Shown: one piece after another, positions 56,599 through 64,000 of the stretch
How positions within the stretch are numbered: position 1 is the stretch's first letter
How the letters are laid out: the number at the start of each line of letters is the position of its first letter
Assembly (NCBI RefSeq): GCF_014384705.1
Contig: NZ_JACRSN010000005.1
Span: 95,409 to 159,408 of the forward strand
Direction of reading: 5' to 3'
Origin: Yeguia hominis
GTDB lineage: Bacteria; Bacillota; Clostridia; Oscillospirales; Acutalibacteraceae
Length of the DNA: 64,000 nt
Notes under the pieces: generated by a model
Told to the model about the DNA's origin: nothing
The model's input: only the letters and a program-made list of their open reading frames with translations
Databases searched by the model: none
Made by a program: the position numbers and the translations under genes

Positions 56599-57790
56599 AT
56601 GTCCGAGAAAATTGTACAGCTAAATGAGGAACTCTAATCAAGGGTCAGATCAAGGAATTGGTCCGAAGCAGCGCGGAAGAAACCCTGAATGAGCTACTGG
56701 AAAAGGAGGCGGAGTCTCTGACGCAGGCGGCCCGCTGCGAGCGCAGCGAGGTCCGTCAAGGCTATCGCAGCGGCCACTATGACCGCTGCCTCACCACGAC
56801 CTCCGGCGATGTCACGCTCCATATGCCGCGGCGCAAGGGCGTGTCCTTCGAGACGGCCATCATCGAGCGGTATCGCCGCCGGGAGAGCAGCGTGGAGGAG
56901 GCCCTCATTGAGATGTACCCGGCAGGCGTTTCCGTGCGCCGTGTGGAGAACATCACCGAGGCTCTGTGGGACAGCAAGGTCTCGCATGCCACCGTCAGCG
57001 AACTGAACAAGAAAGCCTACGTCCACATTGAGGACTGGCGGAACCGGCCACTGCAGGGCGGACGGTATCCGTATGTCTACGTGGACGGCATCTGCCTGCG
57101 CCGCAACTGGGGCGGAGAATACGAAAATGTCGCCATTCTGGCGGCAATTGCCGTGAATGAGGACGGGTTTCGTGAGGTTCTGGGCGCTGCCGAGGGGATG
57201 AAAGAGGACAAGGCCAGCTGGGTCAGCTTCTTCCAGTGGCTGCGCGGGCGGGGTCTAGACGGCGTAAAGCTCCTCGTCGGCGACAAATGCATGGGGATAC
57301 TGGAGGCCGTGGGCGAAGTATTTCCAGATGCCAAATACCAGCGCTGCATCGTGCATTTCTACCGCAATGTTTTCTCTGTTGTGCCAAAATCAAAGGTCAA
57401 AATTGCAGCGAAAATGCTCAAGGCGATCCGCGCCCAGGAGGGCAAGAAAGCCTCCCGCGAGAAGGCAAAGGCTGTTGTTGCCGAGTTAAAACAATGAAGC
57501 TGAAGGAGGCTGCCAAGAAGGTCGAGGACGGCATCGAGGAAACGCTGACCTGCTGTGATTTTCCCAGCGAGCACTGGACGCGTATCCGCACCAACAATGT
57601 GATCGAACGGCTGAACCGTGAGATCCGCCGTAGGACGCGTGTGGCGGGAATGTTCCCCGATGGGAACTCTGCGCTGATGCTGGTCTGTGCAAGGCTGCGT
57701 CATGCGGCGGGAACGCAGCGGGGCAACAAGAAATACATGAATATGAAGCACTTAGAGGCGGCTTTGAACGACGTCCCTATTGCCGGCTGA
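56599..57790 (+). pseudogene. IS256-family transposase with two frameshifts
   Basis: Mutator-type DDE transposase. The first 12 codons (MSEKIVQLNEEL) end at a stop at 56635, where the frame shifts to IKGQIKELVRSSAEETLNEL. That frame continues to VVAELKQ and stops at 57497, and a third frame resumes MKLKEAAKKVEDGIEETLTC to the end at 57790. Catalytic residues are present: Asp in YVYVDGICLRR, Asp in VGDKCMGILE, Glu in TNNVIERLNREIRRRTR. Joined, it is a near full-length transposase. Two independent shifts make it a pseudogene; programmed frameshifting is unlikely as the slip site is poor. Confidence 0.85.
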
Positions 57791-57813
57791 CTTCATTCAG
57801 CCGGAGTCTGCAA
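57788..57813 (+). repeat. Right subterminal inverted repeat of the IS256 element
   Basis: Inverted partner of 56541-56566. It overlaps the stop codon of the transposase reading frame. Confidence 0.7.
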
Positions 57814-57897
57814 ACCTTTTTGCGCATAATTCTTGACAGTACCCATCCGATAGGGAATGCCGATCTCCAGGAAAGTCCGCATTTATCACATAGAATC

Positions 57898-57926
57898 TTG
57901 ATATTGATAGAATTGTGCAATAAATT
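57898..57926 (+). promoter_or_regulatory. Candidate promoter of the glucosidase gene
   Basis: TTGATA (57898-57903), 17 bases, TAAATT (57921-57926), 87 bases before the GTG start and just outside the IS right end. The -10 is poor. Confidence 0.45.
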
Positions 57927-58013
57927 CAGAGAATGATGCAAGAACTATCATAACAGATGCATTATAATTCAAGTATCAACATTTCATTTGAAACTGCAAA
58001 GGAGGTTCTCGAC

Positions 58014-59666
58014 GTGAAAAAGGCCTGGTGGAAAGAAGCGGTTGTTTATCAAATTTATCCGCGCAGCTTTGCGGACGGCAATGGAGACGGCCTGGGTGAC
58101 TGCAAAGGGGTTATGCAGCATCTGGATTATCTCAAAGATCTCGGAATTGATGTGATCTGGTTCAGCCCGATTTATCGGTCTCCGATGGATGATAACGGGT
58201 ATGACATTTCCGACTATTATGATATCAATCCGGAATTTGGCACGTTGGAGGAGTTTAAAGAATTTCTGAACATGGCGCACGAGCGCGGAATCAAGGTGCT
58301 GATGGATCTGGTAGTCAATCACAGCTCCGATGAGCATCCGTGGTTTGTGGAGTCCCGGAAATCCAAGGACAATCCGTATCGGGATTATTATATCTGGAGA
58401 GATCCGGTCAACGGCGGTCCGCCTTCGGATTGGGGTTCCCATTTTTCTGGCTCGGCGTGGGAGTATGATGCTGAGACAGGGCAGTATTATCTGCATCTGT
58501 TTTCCAAAAAACAGCCCGACCTCAACTGGGAAAATCCGGTTGTACGCGGGGAAGTCTTTAAAAATATGCGTTGGTGGTGCGATTTGGGGATCGACGGATT
58601 CCGGATGGACACTGTCAATATGTATTCCAAGGTACCGGGGTTCCCGAATACCGGAATTAAAAATAAACTCGCGGAAGAATATTTTATTGATGGTCCCAAA
58701 ATGCACGATTATCTGCAGGAAATGAACCGAGAGGTTCTCTCGAAATACGATATCATGACCGTCGGTGAGGCGCCGGGTATCGGGCCTGATCAGGCAGCGC
58801 TGTATGTCGGAGAGGATCGCGGAGAACTGAATATGGTATTCCAGTTCGACCATATGCGTCTGGATCGCGACCCGAATGGCAAGTACGCGTCCCGCGTGCC
58901 GCTCGACTGGAAAAAAATGAAAAAATCGTTGGATGAATGGCAGTACGGCCTTGCAAATCGCGGCTGGAACAGTTTGTACCTCAATAACCACGACCAGCCA
59001 AGGCAGGTCTCGCGGTTTGGCGATGACGGGAAATACTGGAAAGAAAGCGCGAAAATGCTGGCGACCATGCTGCACACCATGCAGGGAACGCCGTATATCT
59101 ACGAAGGCGAAGAAATCGGCATGACAAACTGCCCGTTCCGCCGGGAAGATCTGCGCGATATCGAAGTAGTCAATCAGATCAAGGAATTCGAAGAAGAAGG
59201 CGTGGATGTTGCGGAAAAATTCCCGCTGCTTCTTGAAATTACGCGGGATAACGCGCGTACGCCGATGCAGTGGACGGCAGGCAAAAATGCCGGATTTACC
59301 GAGGGCGACCCGTGGATTATGGTCAATCCCAATTACAAAGAAATCAATGTGGAGGCACAGCTTCACGATCCGGATTCCATTTTATCCTATTATAAACAGC
59401 TGATCCGCAACCGCCATGCACATGAGGCGATTGTATACGGCGAGTTCAAAGATTTGGATCCGGAGCATCCGCAGGTGTACTGCTATACACGGACAACGGA
59501 TGCGGAAAAACTGTTGGTCATCCTGAATCTGACCGCAGAGCCGGTTGCGTATTCGGTTCCGGAGGATGGCAGTTGGGATCTGCTCATCTCCAACTATCCG
59601 GAGGTCCCGCTGACGCCGCAAATGAATCTGCAGCCTTATCAGGCACTGGTTTACAAAAAGCAATAA
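58014..59666 (+). CDS. malL: Oligo-1,6-glucosidase / alpha-glucosidase (GH13)
   Basis: Cytosolic hydrolase of isomaltose-type or related oligosaccharides, 550 residues. Starts at GTG (MKKAWWKEAVVYQIYPRSFA) after AAAGGAGG. GH13 regions: DLVVNHSSDEHPWF, GFRMDTVNMYSK (nucleophile Asp), TVGEAPGIG (acid Glu) and YLNNHDQPRQVSRFG (third Asp). The C-terminus is a beta-sandwich. No sugar transporter genes adjoin, so the substrate supply is unclear. Confidence 0.94.
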   Translation: MKKAWWKEAVVYQIYPRSFADGNGDGLGDCKGVMQHLDYLKDLGIDVIWFSPIYRSPMDDNGYDISDYYDINPEFGTLEEFKEFLNMAHERGIKVLMDLVVNHSSDEHPWFVESRKSKDNPYRDYYIWRDPVNGGPPSDWGSHFSGSAWEYDAETGQYYLHLFSKKQPDLNWENPVVRGEVFKNMRWWCDLGIDGFRMDTVNMYSKVPGFPNTGIKNKLAEEYFIDGPKMHDYLQEMNREVLSKYDIMTVGEAPGIGPDQAALYVGEDRGELNMVFQFDHMRLDRDPNGKYASRVPLDWKKMKKSLDEWQYGLANRGWNSLYLNNHDQPRQVSRFGDDGKYWKESAKMLATMLHTMQGTPYIYEGEEIGMTNCPFRREDLRDIEVVNQIKEFEEEGVDVAEKFPLLLEITRDNARTPMQWTAGKNAGFTEGDPWIMVNPNYKEINVEAQLHDPDSILSYYKQLIRNRHAHEAIVYGEFKDLDPEHPQVYCYTRTTDAEKLLVILNLTAEPVAYSVPEDGSWDLLISNYPEVPLTPQMNLQPYQALVYKKQ

Positions 59667-59673
59667 ACGCTTA

Positions 59674-59709
59674 TTCCGGAGACAGAACCTGCTGTCTCCG
59701 GAATTTTTT
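59674..59709 (+). terminator. Terminator after malL
   Basis: TTCCGGAGACAG pairs with CTGTCTCCGGAA, then T6. The 59710-59932 stretch holds no gene; it contains a perfect palindrome CCGCTATAGCGG (59882-59893). Confidence 0.9.
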
Positions 59710-59932
59710 ATGGAACTAAAACCGGGTGCGGCATAAAACCGGACATCCGGTATAAGAGGCGAGTACACCGGACTGTTTTGGACACAGAAGCGGTGACAGC
59801 CGCGAAAAAGGCAGGGCTGGAACCCGGCGTAAGCTGGGGGGCATAAACGCATAGACGTGATACAAAATATTCCGAAACCGACCGCTATAGCGGCCGGCTT
59901 GCCGAAATTAGCCGACTTAACTTTTAGAATGC

Positions 59933-59974
59933 AAAAACCACACCCAGATGTGGAAGCTTCGCACCTGGGTGTGG
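59933..59974 (-). terminator. Terminator after spoVAD
   Basis: On the minus strand CCACACCCAGGTGC, loop, CTGGGTGTGG then T5. It ends about 90 bases beyond the spoVAD stop. Confidence 0.8.
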
Positions 59975-60063
59975 GAGAAGAGATTTCGCAGACCTGCGGC
60001 GTATGGTTGCAATGGGTTCGGGTGCCAAAATTTTGAGATTAGCTGCCCGATTTCCGTGATGAT

Positions 60064-61080
60064 TCAGGAAGGCATCCGGAACTGCAGAAGGTGTGCAATT
60101 CCGGGAATGCTCTCTCCCTGCTGGGAGGAGGTTGGGGACATCAATGCGCCGGTTCCCAAAAATAAAACGTTGCGGAAAGCGCCTTCACGCATTTTTTGAA
60201 ACAAATAGGAACAGACAATTGCGGCAGAACAGCCGCACCCGGAACCGCCTGCATGGACATCCTGCTTTTGTGCATCATAAATCAGGATACCGCAGTCATT
60301 GTAGTTCGAGGAGAGGGAAACGCCTTCTTTTGTAAGAAGCTCTTTGAGCAGCGCGGCGCCGACAGAACCGAGGTCTCCGGTGAGAATCAGATCGTAGTCG
60401 TCGGGCGTTGTATGCGTGTCATTCAAAAAGTCAAGCAGCGTCTGCATGGCAGCGGGCGCCATGGCGGCTCCCATGTTAGCGGCATCTTTAATCCCGAGAT
60501 CTGTAATTTTGCCGATGGTCATTGCGGCAACGAAAGGCGTGTCCGTCTGATGTGCCCCTAAAATGGCGGACCCGGAAGCGGTTGCCGTCCATTGCGCGGT
60601 AGGCGTGCGCTGCCCGCCGTATTCAAGCGGAAATCGAAATTGCCGTTCAGCGGAGCAGAAGTGCGAGGAAGTGACGGCAGCGCAGTGATTGGCGGCGCCG
60701 CAGTCAACCAGCAGCGCAGCAAGGGAAATGGTTTGCGCCATGGTCGAGCAGGCGCCGTACTGGCCAAGAAAGGGAATTCCCAGCCCGCGAAGCCCAAAGG
60801 AGGAAGAAATGCACTGGTTCAGAAGATCGCCTGCAAAAATATACTGGATTGCAGCATTGGTCAGGCCGGCCTTCTGGATGGCGAGGTTGACCGCTTCAGT
60901 TTGCATCCGCGCTTCCGCTTTTTCCCAGCTTTCTTCTCCTAAAGTGGTGTCCTGAAAACACAAATCAAAATAGGTGCCCATGGGGCCTTCTTTTTCCTTT
61001 TTTCCTGCAACGGCAGCGGAACCAATGATAGAAGGCTTGGAAGGCAGCAGAAGGGTATATTTTCCCTGTCGTTTCGGCAA
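60064..61080 (-). CDS. spoVAD: Stage V sporulation protein AD
   Basis: SpoVAD, 338 residues, a thiolase-fold protein that binds dipicolinic acid and takes part in its uptake into the forespore and its release during germination. Typical MPKRQGKYTLLLPSKPSIIG start, FAGDLLNQCISSSFGLRGLG and the Cys/Ser-bearing GQYGACSTMAQTISLA. Starts at TTG after GGAGGAG. 17 bases after spoVAC; spoVAE does not follow, and a terminator does. Confidence 0.95.
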   Translation of the reverse strand: MPKRQGKYTLLLPSKPSIIGSAAVAGKKEKEGPMGTYFDLCFQDTTLGEESWEKAEARMQTEAVNLAIQKAGLTNAAIQYIFAGDLLNQCISSSFGLRGLGIPFLGQYGACSTMAQTISLAALLVDCGAANHCAAVTSSHFCSAERQFRFPLEYGGQRTPTAQWTATASGSAILGAHQTDTPFVAAMTIGKITDLGIKDAANMGAAMAPAAMQTLLDFLNDTHTTPDDYDLILTGDLGSVGAALLKELLTKEGVSLSSNYNDCGILIYDAQKQDVHAGGSGCGCSAAIVCSYLFQKMREGAFRNVLFLGTGALMSPTSSQQGESIPGIAHLLQFRMPS

Positions 61081-61097
61081 ATTGGCTCCTCCTTCCC

Positions 61098-61541
61098 TTA
61101 AAACAGGCTGATCACGTACAAGATAATGCCATATACGACGGAGGCGGAAATTCCGTACACGAGAACCGGTCCGGCAATGGCAAACATCTTCGCGCCGACT
61201 CCAAGAATGAAGCCTTCGGTTTTGAATTCGATTGCCGGAGCAACCATCGCGTTGGCGAATCCGGTGATCGGCACCAGCGTACCGGCACCGGCGTATTTTG
61301 CGATATTGTCGAAGATATTCAGCGCCGTGAGAACGGCTGCAATCAAAATTAAACTGATGGAAACAGCGCCCCGTGCGCTTTTTTCATCCAGTCCGGTTTG
61401 CTGATACAGAGTGAAAAGCGCCTGCCCAAGGGTACAGATTGCGCCGCCAAACAGAAAGGCCATCAGACAGTCTTTCAGGACAGAAGAGTTTGGGGAGGCC
61501 TGTTTTGTCATTTCCGCATATTCGCGCTGTGTTACGTTCAA
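61098..61541 (-). CDS. spoVAC: Stage V sporulation protein AC
   Basis: SpoVAC, 147 residues, membrane channel for dipicolinic acid, mechanosensitive in Bacillus. About four hydrophobic segments (CLMAFLFGGAICTLGQALFT, ISLILIAAVLTALNIFDNI, GFANAMVAPAIEFKTEG, LVYGISASVVYGIILYV). Start at TTG 61541, 9 bases after AAAGGAG; the ATG at 61550 touches that site. SigG-like promoter upstream. Confidence 0.93.
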   Translation of the reverse strand: MNVTQREYAEMTKQASPNSSVLKDCLMAFLFGGAICTLGQALFTLYQQTGLDEKSARGAVSISLILIAAVLTALNIFDNIAKYAGAGTLVPITGFANAMVAPAIEFKTEGFILGVGAKMFAIAGPVLVYGISASVVYGIILYVISLF

Positions 61542-61573
61542 GTGATGCATCTCCTTTGCAAAAGATCTGTCCT

Positions 61574-61603
61574 TATTATTGCTAAAAATAGCAGCGCTTA
61601 TTC
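61574..61603 (-). promoter_or_regulatory. SigG-type promoter of spoVAC-spoVAD
   Basis: On the minus strand GAATA (61599-61603), 17-base spacer, CAATAATA (61574-61581), close to the SigG pattern G-A/T-ATA and CATAATA. Fits forespore expression of spoVA genes. The 61604-61865 stretch holds nothing I recognise. Confidence 0.55.
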
Positions 61604-61865
61604 CGGGCTTACAAGCTGTTTGATGGGCAGACTTTTTTCATTCATTTTTGCGCAAGCACTTTTTGACAATCCGGAATCGATTTTTGTACAGTTGCCAGAA
61701 TAATGTTCGTTTTTAACATGTCTGGATATGTTCCCGGACTTTAATTTTTTGTACATGTGGGGGGTGCCGTCAAATGTTAAGCTGCAAAGGAAAATTTTTT
61801 CGAACTGTGAATTTCTTCCTCGCGTTTGGAAAAGTCCGAAAAGGCAAAGAACCTGCAAGACAGCA

Positions 61866-61906
61866 TGAAAAAACCGCCCGACCCTGTAAAAGGGACGGGC
61901 GGTTTT
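61866..61906 (-). terminator. Terminator of fba
   Basis: On the minus strand AAACCGCCCGTCCC pairs with GGGTCGGGCGGTTT followed by T run. It lies 27 bases beyond the fba stop. Confidence 0.85.
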
Positions 61907-61933
61907 GAAATGCAAAAAGATTGTTCCGTGCGA

Positions 61934-62869
61934 TTAGGCTTTGCCGTCGCAGCCGAGAACATCCACGATCTTGTGCTTAACAAGCTCTTTGATCGCAGCG
62001 CGGCCCGGAGCAAGATACTGACGCGGATCGAAGTGATCCGGATGCTCCACAAAGTGCTGACGGATCGAAGCGGTCATTGCAAGACGCAGGTCGGAGTCGA
62101 TGTTGATTTTGCAGACGGCCATACGAGCTGCCTGACGGAGCATGTCCTCCGGAATGCCGATTGCATCCGGCATTTTGCCGCCGTTCTCGTTGATGATCTT
62201 GACGAAGTTCTGCGGAACAGAGGAAGCACCGTGCAGAACGATCGGGAAGCCAGGCAGACGCTTGGAGACTTCTTCCAGAATGTCAAAGCGGAGCTGCGGT
62301 TTCTGGCCGGGTTTGAATTTGTAAGCGCCGTGGCTGGTGCCGATTGCAATTGCGAGAGAGTCAACGTTCGTTTTCTCAACGAATTCCTGAACCTGAGCAG
62401 GATTGGTGTAAGAAGCGTCTTCCGCAGAAACGTTGACGGCATCCTCGATACCGGCAAGACGTCCGAGTTCGCCTTCAACGGTGATTCCGCGGGGATGTGC
62501 ATATTCCACAACCTTAGCGGTCAACGCAATGTTCTCCTCAAAACTGAGGTGAGAACCGTCGATCATGACAGAAGAGAAACCGCCGTCGATGCAGCTTTTG
62601 CAGAGCTCAAAGCTGTCGCCGTGGTCAAGGTGCAGTGCGATCGGAAGGCCGGTTTCTTCCAGAGCGGCTTCCACAAGTTTACGCAGATAGGTCTGGTTTG
62701 CATACTTCCGGGCGCCAGCGGAAACCTGCAGAATCAGCGGGGCATTCAGCTCTTTTGCAGCCTCGGTGATTCCCTGGATGATTTCCATGTTGTTGACGTT
62801 GAACGCGCCGATCGCGTACCCGCCTTCGTATGCCTTTTTGAACATTTCTGTGGTGTTTACCAGTGGCAT
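61934..62869 (-). CDS. fba: Class II fructose-1,6-bisphosphate aldolase
   Basis: Zinc-dependent aldolase of glycolysis and gluconeogenesis, 311 residues. Zinc ligands His in ALHLDHGDSFELCK (about 83), His in GTSHGAYKFKPG, and the last His in VLHGASSVP; the catalytic Asp is in LDHGD. IDGSHLSFEENIALTAKVVE and CKINIDSDLRLA are typical. SD AAAGGAG. A palindrome in its leader may be an operator. Confidence 0.96.
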   Translation of the reverse strand: MPLVNTTEMFKKAYEGGYAIGAFNVNNMEIIQGITEAAKELNAPLILQVSAGARKYANQTYLRKLVEAALEETGLPIALHLDHGDSFELCKSCIDGGFSSVMIDGSHLSFEENIALTAKVVEYAHPRGITVEGELGRLAGIEDAVNVSAEDASYTNPAQVQEFVEKTNVDSLAIAIGTSHGAYKFKPGQKPQLRFDILEEVSKRLPGFPIVLHGASSVPQNFVKIINENGGKMPDAIGIPEDMLRQAARMAVCKINIDSDLRLAMTASIRQHFVEHPDHFDPRQYLAPGRAAIKELVKHKIVDVLGCDGKA

Positions 62870-62914
62870 AATGTCGATCTCCTTTCTTTTTATGCGCAGA
62901 ACGCATGGAACATG

Positions 62915-62929
62915 TAACCGAATCGGTTA
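62915..62929. promoter_or_regulatory. Candidate operator in the fba leader
   Basis: TAACCGA-A-TCGGTTA, a perfect 15-base odd palindrome flanked by CATG on both sides. It lies between the fba promoter and the start codon, where a bound protein would block elongation. Regulator unknown. Confidence 0.45.
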
Positions 62930-62960
62930 TCATGTATAAAAATAGATATCCATCGCCCTT

Positions 62961-62988
62961 ATTATAGCACGATTCATGGTAAAATCAA
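62961..62988 (-). promoter_or_regulatory. Promoter of fba
   Basis: On the minus strand TTGATT (62983-62988), 16 bases, TATAAT (62961-62966), 92 bases before the ATG. Confidence 0.75.
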
Positions 62989-63143
62989 GCATTCCCAAAA
63001 AATCCGTAAAAATATACAGAATGCAGAATACGCGGCGGACACATCTGGGCGTTCTGAGCGGAAAGACAGGACAAATCCGGTATAGAATGCGGCGTTTTGG
63101 GAGATGGTAACACTAGAAAATGAAGGAAAGCAAGGGTGTGTGG

Positions 63144-63821
63144 ATGGCGCTGATTGAGATGAAAGATTTGGTAAAACAATATATGGTTGGCAATGAGGTG
63201 ATTCGCGCGCTTGACGAAGTCAGCCTGCAGATTGCAGAAGGGGAATTTTTGGCAATCATCGGGCCGTCTGGCAGCGGAAAATCGACGCTGATGAATCTGC
63301 TTGGATGTCTGGATGTGCCGGACGAAGGGGAGTATTGGCTGGAGGGACATTGTGTGGCGGATCTGACAGAACGACAGCTCTCAGAAATCCGAAACCGGGA
63401 AATCGGGTTCATTTTTCAGGGATTTAATCTGGTGCAGGAACTCAGTGCAGAGGAAAATGTAGAGCTTCCGCTTCTTTATCGGGGAACACCGCGTCGGGAA
63501 CGAAGACGCCTGGCACAGGAGGCGCTGGCGGCAGTTGGCCTGGAAAGCCGAATGGAACATTACCCGAATCAGATGAGCGGCGGTCAGCAGCAGCGGGTTG
63601 CCATTGCACGCGCGGTAGCGGCGCAGCCCAAAATCCTGCTTGCAGACGAACCGACGGGAAATCTCGACTCCAAAACCGGGGAAGATGTCATGCAAATGTT
63701 GGAAACGTTTCATCGGGGAGGGCATACGATCGTCATGATTACGCACGATCCCAAAGTGGCGGCGCGTGCGTCCCGAATGGTGCGGATCTGTGATGGGAAG
63801 CTGGAGGCGGTTTCCCTGTGA
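63144..63821 (+). CDS. ABC transporter ATP-binding protein (MacB/LolD type)
   Basis: ATPase of an efflux or peptide-export-like ABC transporter, 225 residues. Walker [20 protein letters not shown] (about 36-54), Q loop [12 protein letters not shown], signature [19 protein letters not shown], Walker [15 protein letters not shown] and H-loop MITHDPKVA. Start taken at the ATG at 63144 with AAGGG 7 bases upstream; one at 63120 adds 8 codons. Its stop overlaps the next start by 4 bases (GTGA), the normal arrangement with a partner gene that is interrupted here. Confidence 0.9.
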   Translation: MALIEMKDLVKQYMVGNEVIRALDEVSLQIAEGEFLAIIGPSGSGKSTLMNLLGCLDVPDEGEYWLEGHCVADLTERQLSEIRNREIGFIFQGFNLVQELSAEENVELPLLYRGTPRRERRRLAQEALAAVGLESRMEHYPNQMSGGQQQRVAIARAVAAQPKILLADEPTGNLDSKTGEDVMQMLETFHRGGHTIVMITHDPKVAARASRMVRICDGKLEAVSL

Positions 63822-63889
63822 ACCGGAATAGCGGTCAGCATGGCCCCTTAAAATCAAAGAAAACCCGGCAAAAGCGCAAAGTGAAGTGA
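63818..63889 (+). pseudogene. Truncated partner gene of the ABC ATPase
   Basis: A GTG at 63818 overlapping the ATPase stop (GTGA) opens a frame [20 protein letters not shown] ending KVK and a stop at the edge of the insertion sequence. The very basic 23-residue start fits the cytosolic tail of a membrane protein such as an ABC permease or membrane-fusion adaptor. The rest was displaced or lost when the IS3-family element inserted at about 63887. The identity of the partner is inference. Confidence 0.55.
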
Positions 63890-64000
63890 CCCCAAAAAGT
63901 TAGACAATATTCTGAAGTAAAAAATGTTCAAGCAGCCGAAAGGGCTTGCTGTCTGTGAATTGCAGGCGGCAAGCCCTTTAGCTTTGCCTTGATTCTGCGG
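63887..64000 (-). mobile_element. IS3-family insertion sequence (partial)
   Basis: The terminal sequence TGACCCCAAAAAGTTAGACA begins at 63887, a typical IS3/IS150-group end. A transposase reading frame follows on the minus strand and runs beyond the right edge. Confidence 0.75.
63928..64000 (-). CDS. IS3-family transposase (OrfB) C-terminus, partial
   Basis: The minus strand encodes RRIKAKLKGLPPAIHRQQAL then SAA and a stop at 63928. The pattern RIKAKLKGLPP is the C-terminal end of IS3/IS150-type OrfB integrases. Only about 23 codons lie inside the window; the DDE core is beyond it. Confidence 0.75.
   Translation of the reverse strand, partial: RRIKAKLKGLPPAIHRQQALSAA

Larger units (their letters stand above)
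56495..57841 (+). mobile_element. IS256-family insertion sequence, decayed
   Basis: An insertion sequence between PFOR and malL with a broken mutator-type transposase gene. Subterminal inverted repeats are visible: 56541-56566 (TTGCAGGCTCTGGCAGAA...) and the inverted copy 57788-57813, with 3 mismatches in 26 bases. Outer ends are less clear: TTGCGCAAA near 56504 and TGCGCATAATTCTT near 57821 are weakly related. I cannot fix the target duplication, so the stated ends are estimates. Confidence 0.75.

Noticed and set aside
57460..57500. Programmed -1 frameshift in the IS256 transposase at 57490
   Set aside because: The sequence TTAAAACAATGA is a poor slip site and a second, separate frameshift exists near 56635, so decay is more likely.
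59882..59893. CCGCTATAGCGG as a phage attachment or operator site
   Set aside because: A lone 12-base palindrome with no integrase, no second copy and no promoter nearby; not enough to name a function.
1..64000. CRISPR arrays, rRNA or tRNA genes, prophage, defence or secondary-metabolite clusters
   Set aside because: No spaced direct repeats, cloverleaf or tail sequence, phage structural gene or synthase motif was seen in any intergenic region.

Overview
This 64 kb window reads as the chromosome of a spore-forming, strictly anaerobic Firmicute of the class Clostridia. An Oscillospiraceae/Ruminococcaceae-like organism is my inference. The support is an Rnf ferredoxin:NAD+ oxidoreductase operon, a 1184-residue pyruvate:ferredoxin oxidoreductase, spoVAC-spoVAD, strong AGGAGG ribosome binding sites with many GTG and TTG starts, zinc-binding S14/S4/L36, and a KOW protein between map and infA. 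I saw no tRNA, rRNA, CRISPR array or prophage.

Layout. (1) 1-5300, minus strand: apbE, a NusG domain II protein, a Gx transporter-like membrane protein, then rnfC, rnfD, rnfG and rnfE, which runs off the left edge. This is an ion-pumping Rnf complex with its own flavin transferase. (2) 5.5-10 kb: a fructokinase, a two-component system with its own promoter, and a Gfo/Idh/MocA oxidoreductase. (3) 10.1-26.1 kb: one long S10-spc-alpha ribosomal operon (rpsJ to rplQ, including secY, adk, map, infA and rpoA), with an attenuator-like leader and a clear terminator at the end. (4) 26.1-29.6 kb: a 400 nt untranslated leader with a consensus promoter, then hflX, and on the minus strand a PHP-domain phosphoesterase and a flavin reductase-like protein. 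(5) 29.7-38.1 kb: argGHCJBDF, almost the whole arginine pathway, preceded by two ArgR-type operators. (6) 38.2-40.8 kb: a sugar-phosphate transferase translationally coupled to asnA. (7) 41-44.2 kb, minus strand: a MerR/TipA-type regulator, then five small poorly characterised genes (YaiI, SprT-like, DUF1653, YbaK/ProX, HD) joined by four ATGA overlaps. Their promoter appears to share one palindromic -35 hexamer with the divergent gnd gene. (8) 44.4-52.4 kb: housekeeping genes (gnd, dCMP deaminase, rsmA, a metallophosphoesterase, a D-Ala-D-Ala carboxypeptidase, a HAD phosphatase, a CorC/HlyC-type membrane protein). (9) 52.7-59.7 kb: pyruvate:ferredoxin oxidoreductase, a frameshifted IS256-family element, and an oligo-1,6-glucosidase. 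(10) 59.9-64 kb: spoVAD and spoVAC (minus strand, SigG-like promoter), class II fructose-bisphosphate aldolase, and an ABC ATPase whose coupled partner gene is cut after 23 codons by an IS3-family element that runs off the right edge.

How the parts fit: sugars enter through MalL and fructokinase, pass through aldolase and the oxidative pentose phosphate step, and reach pyruvate. PFOR then makes acetyl-CoA and reduced ferredoxin, and Rnf uses the ferredoxin to pump ions and reduce NAD+. The least explained sequence is the structured leader before hflX. The five-gene ATGA-coupled cassette and the insertion-disrupted ABC locus also deserve attention.
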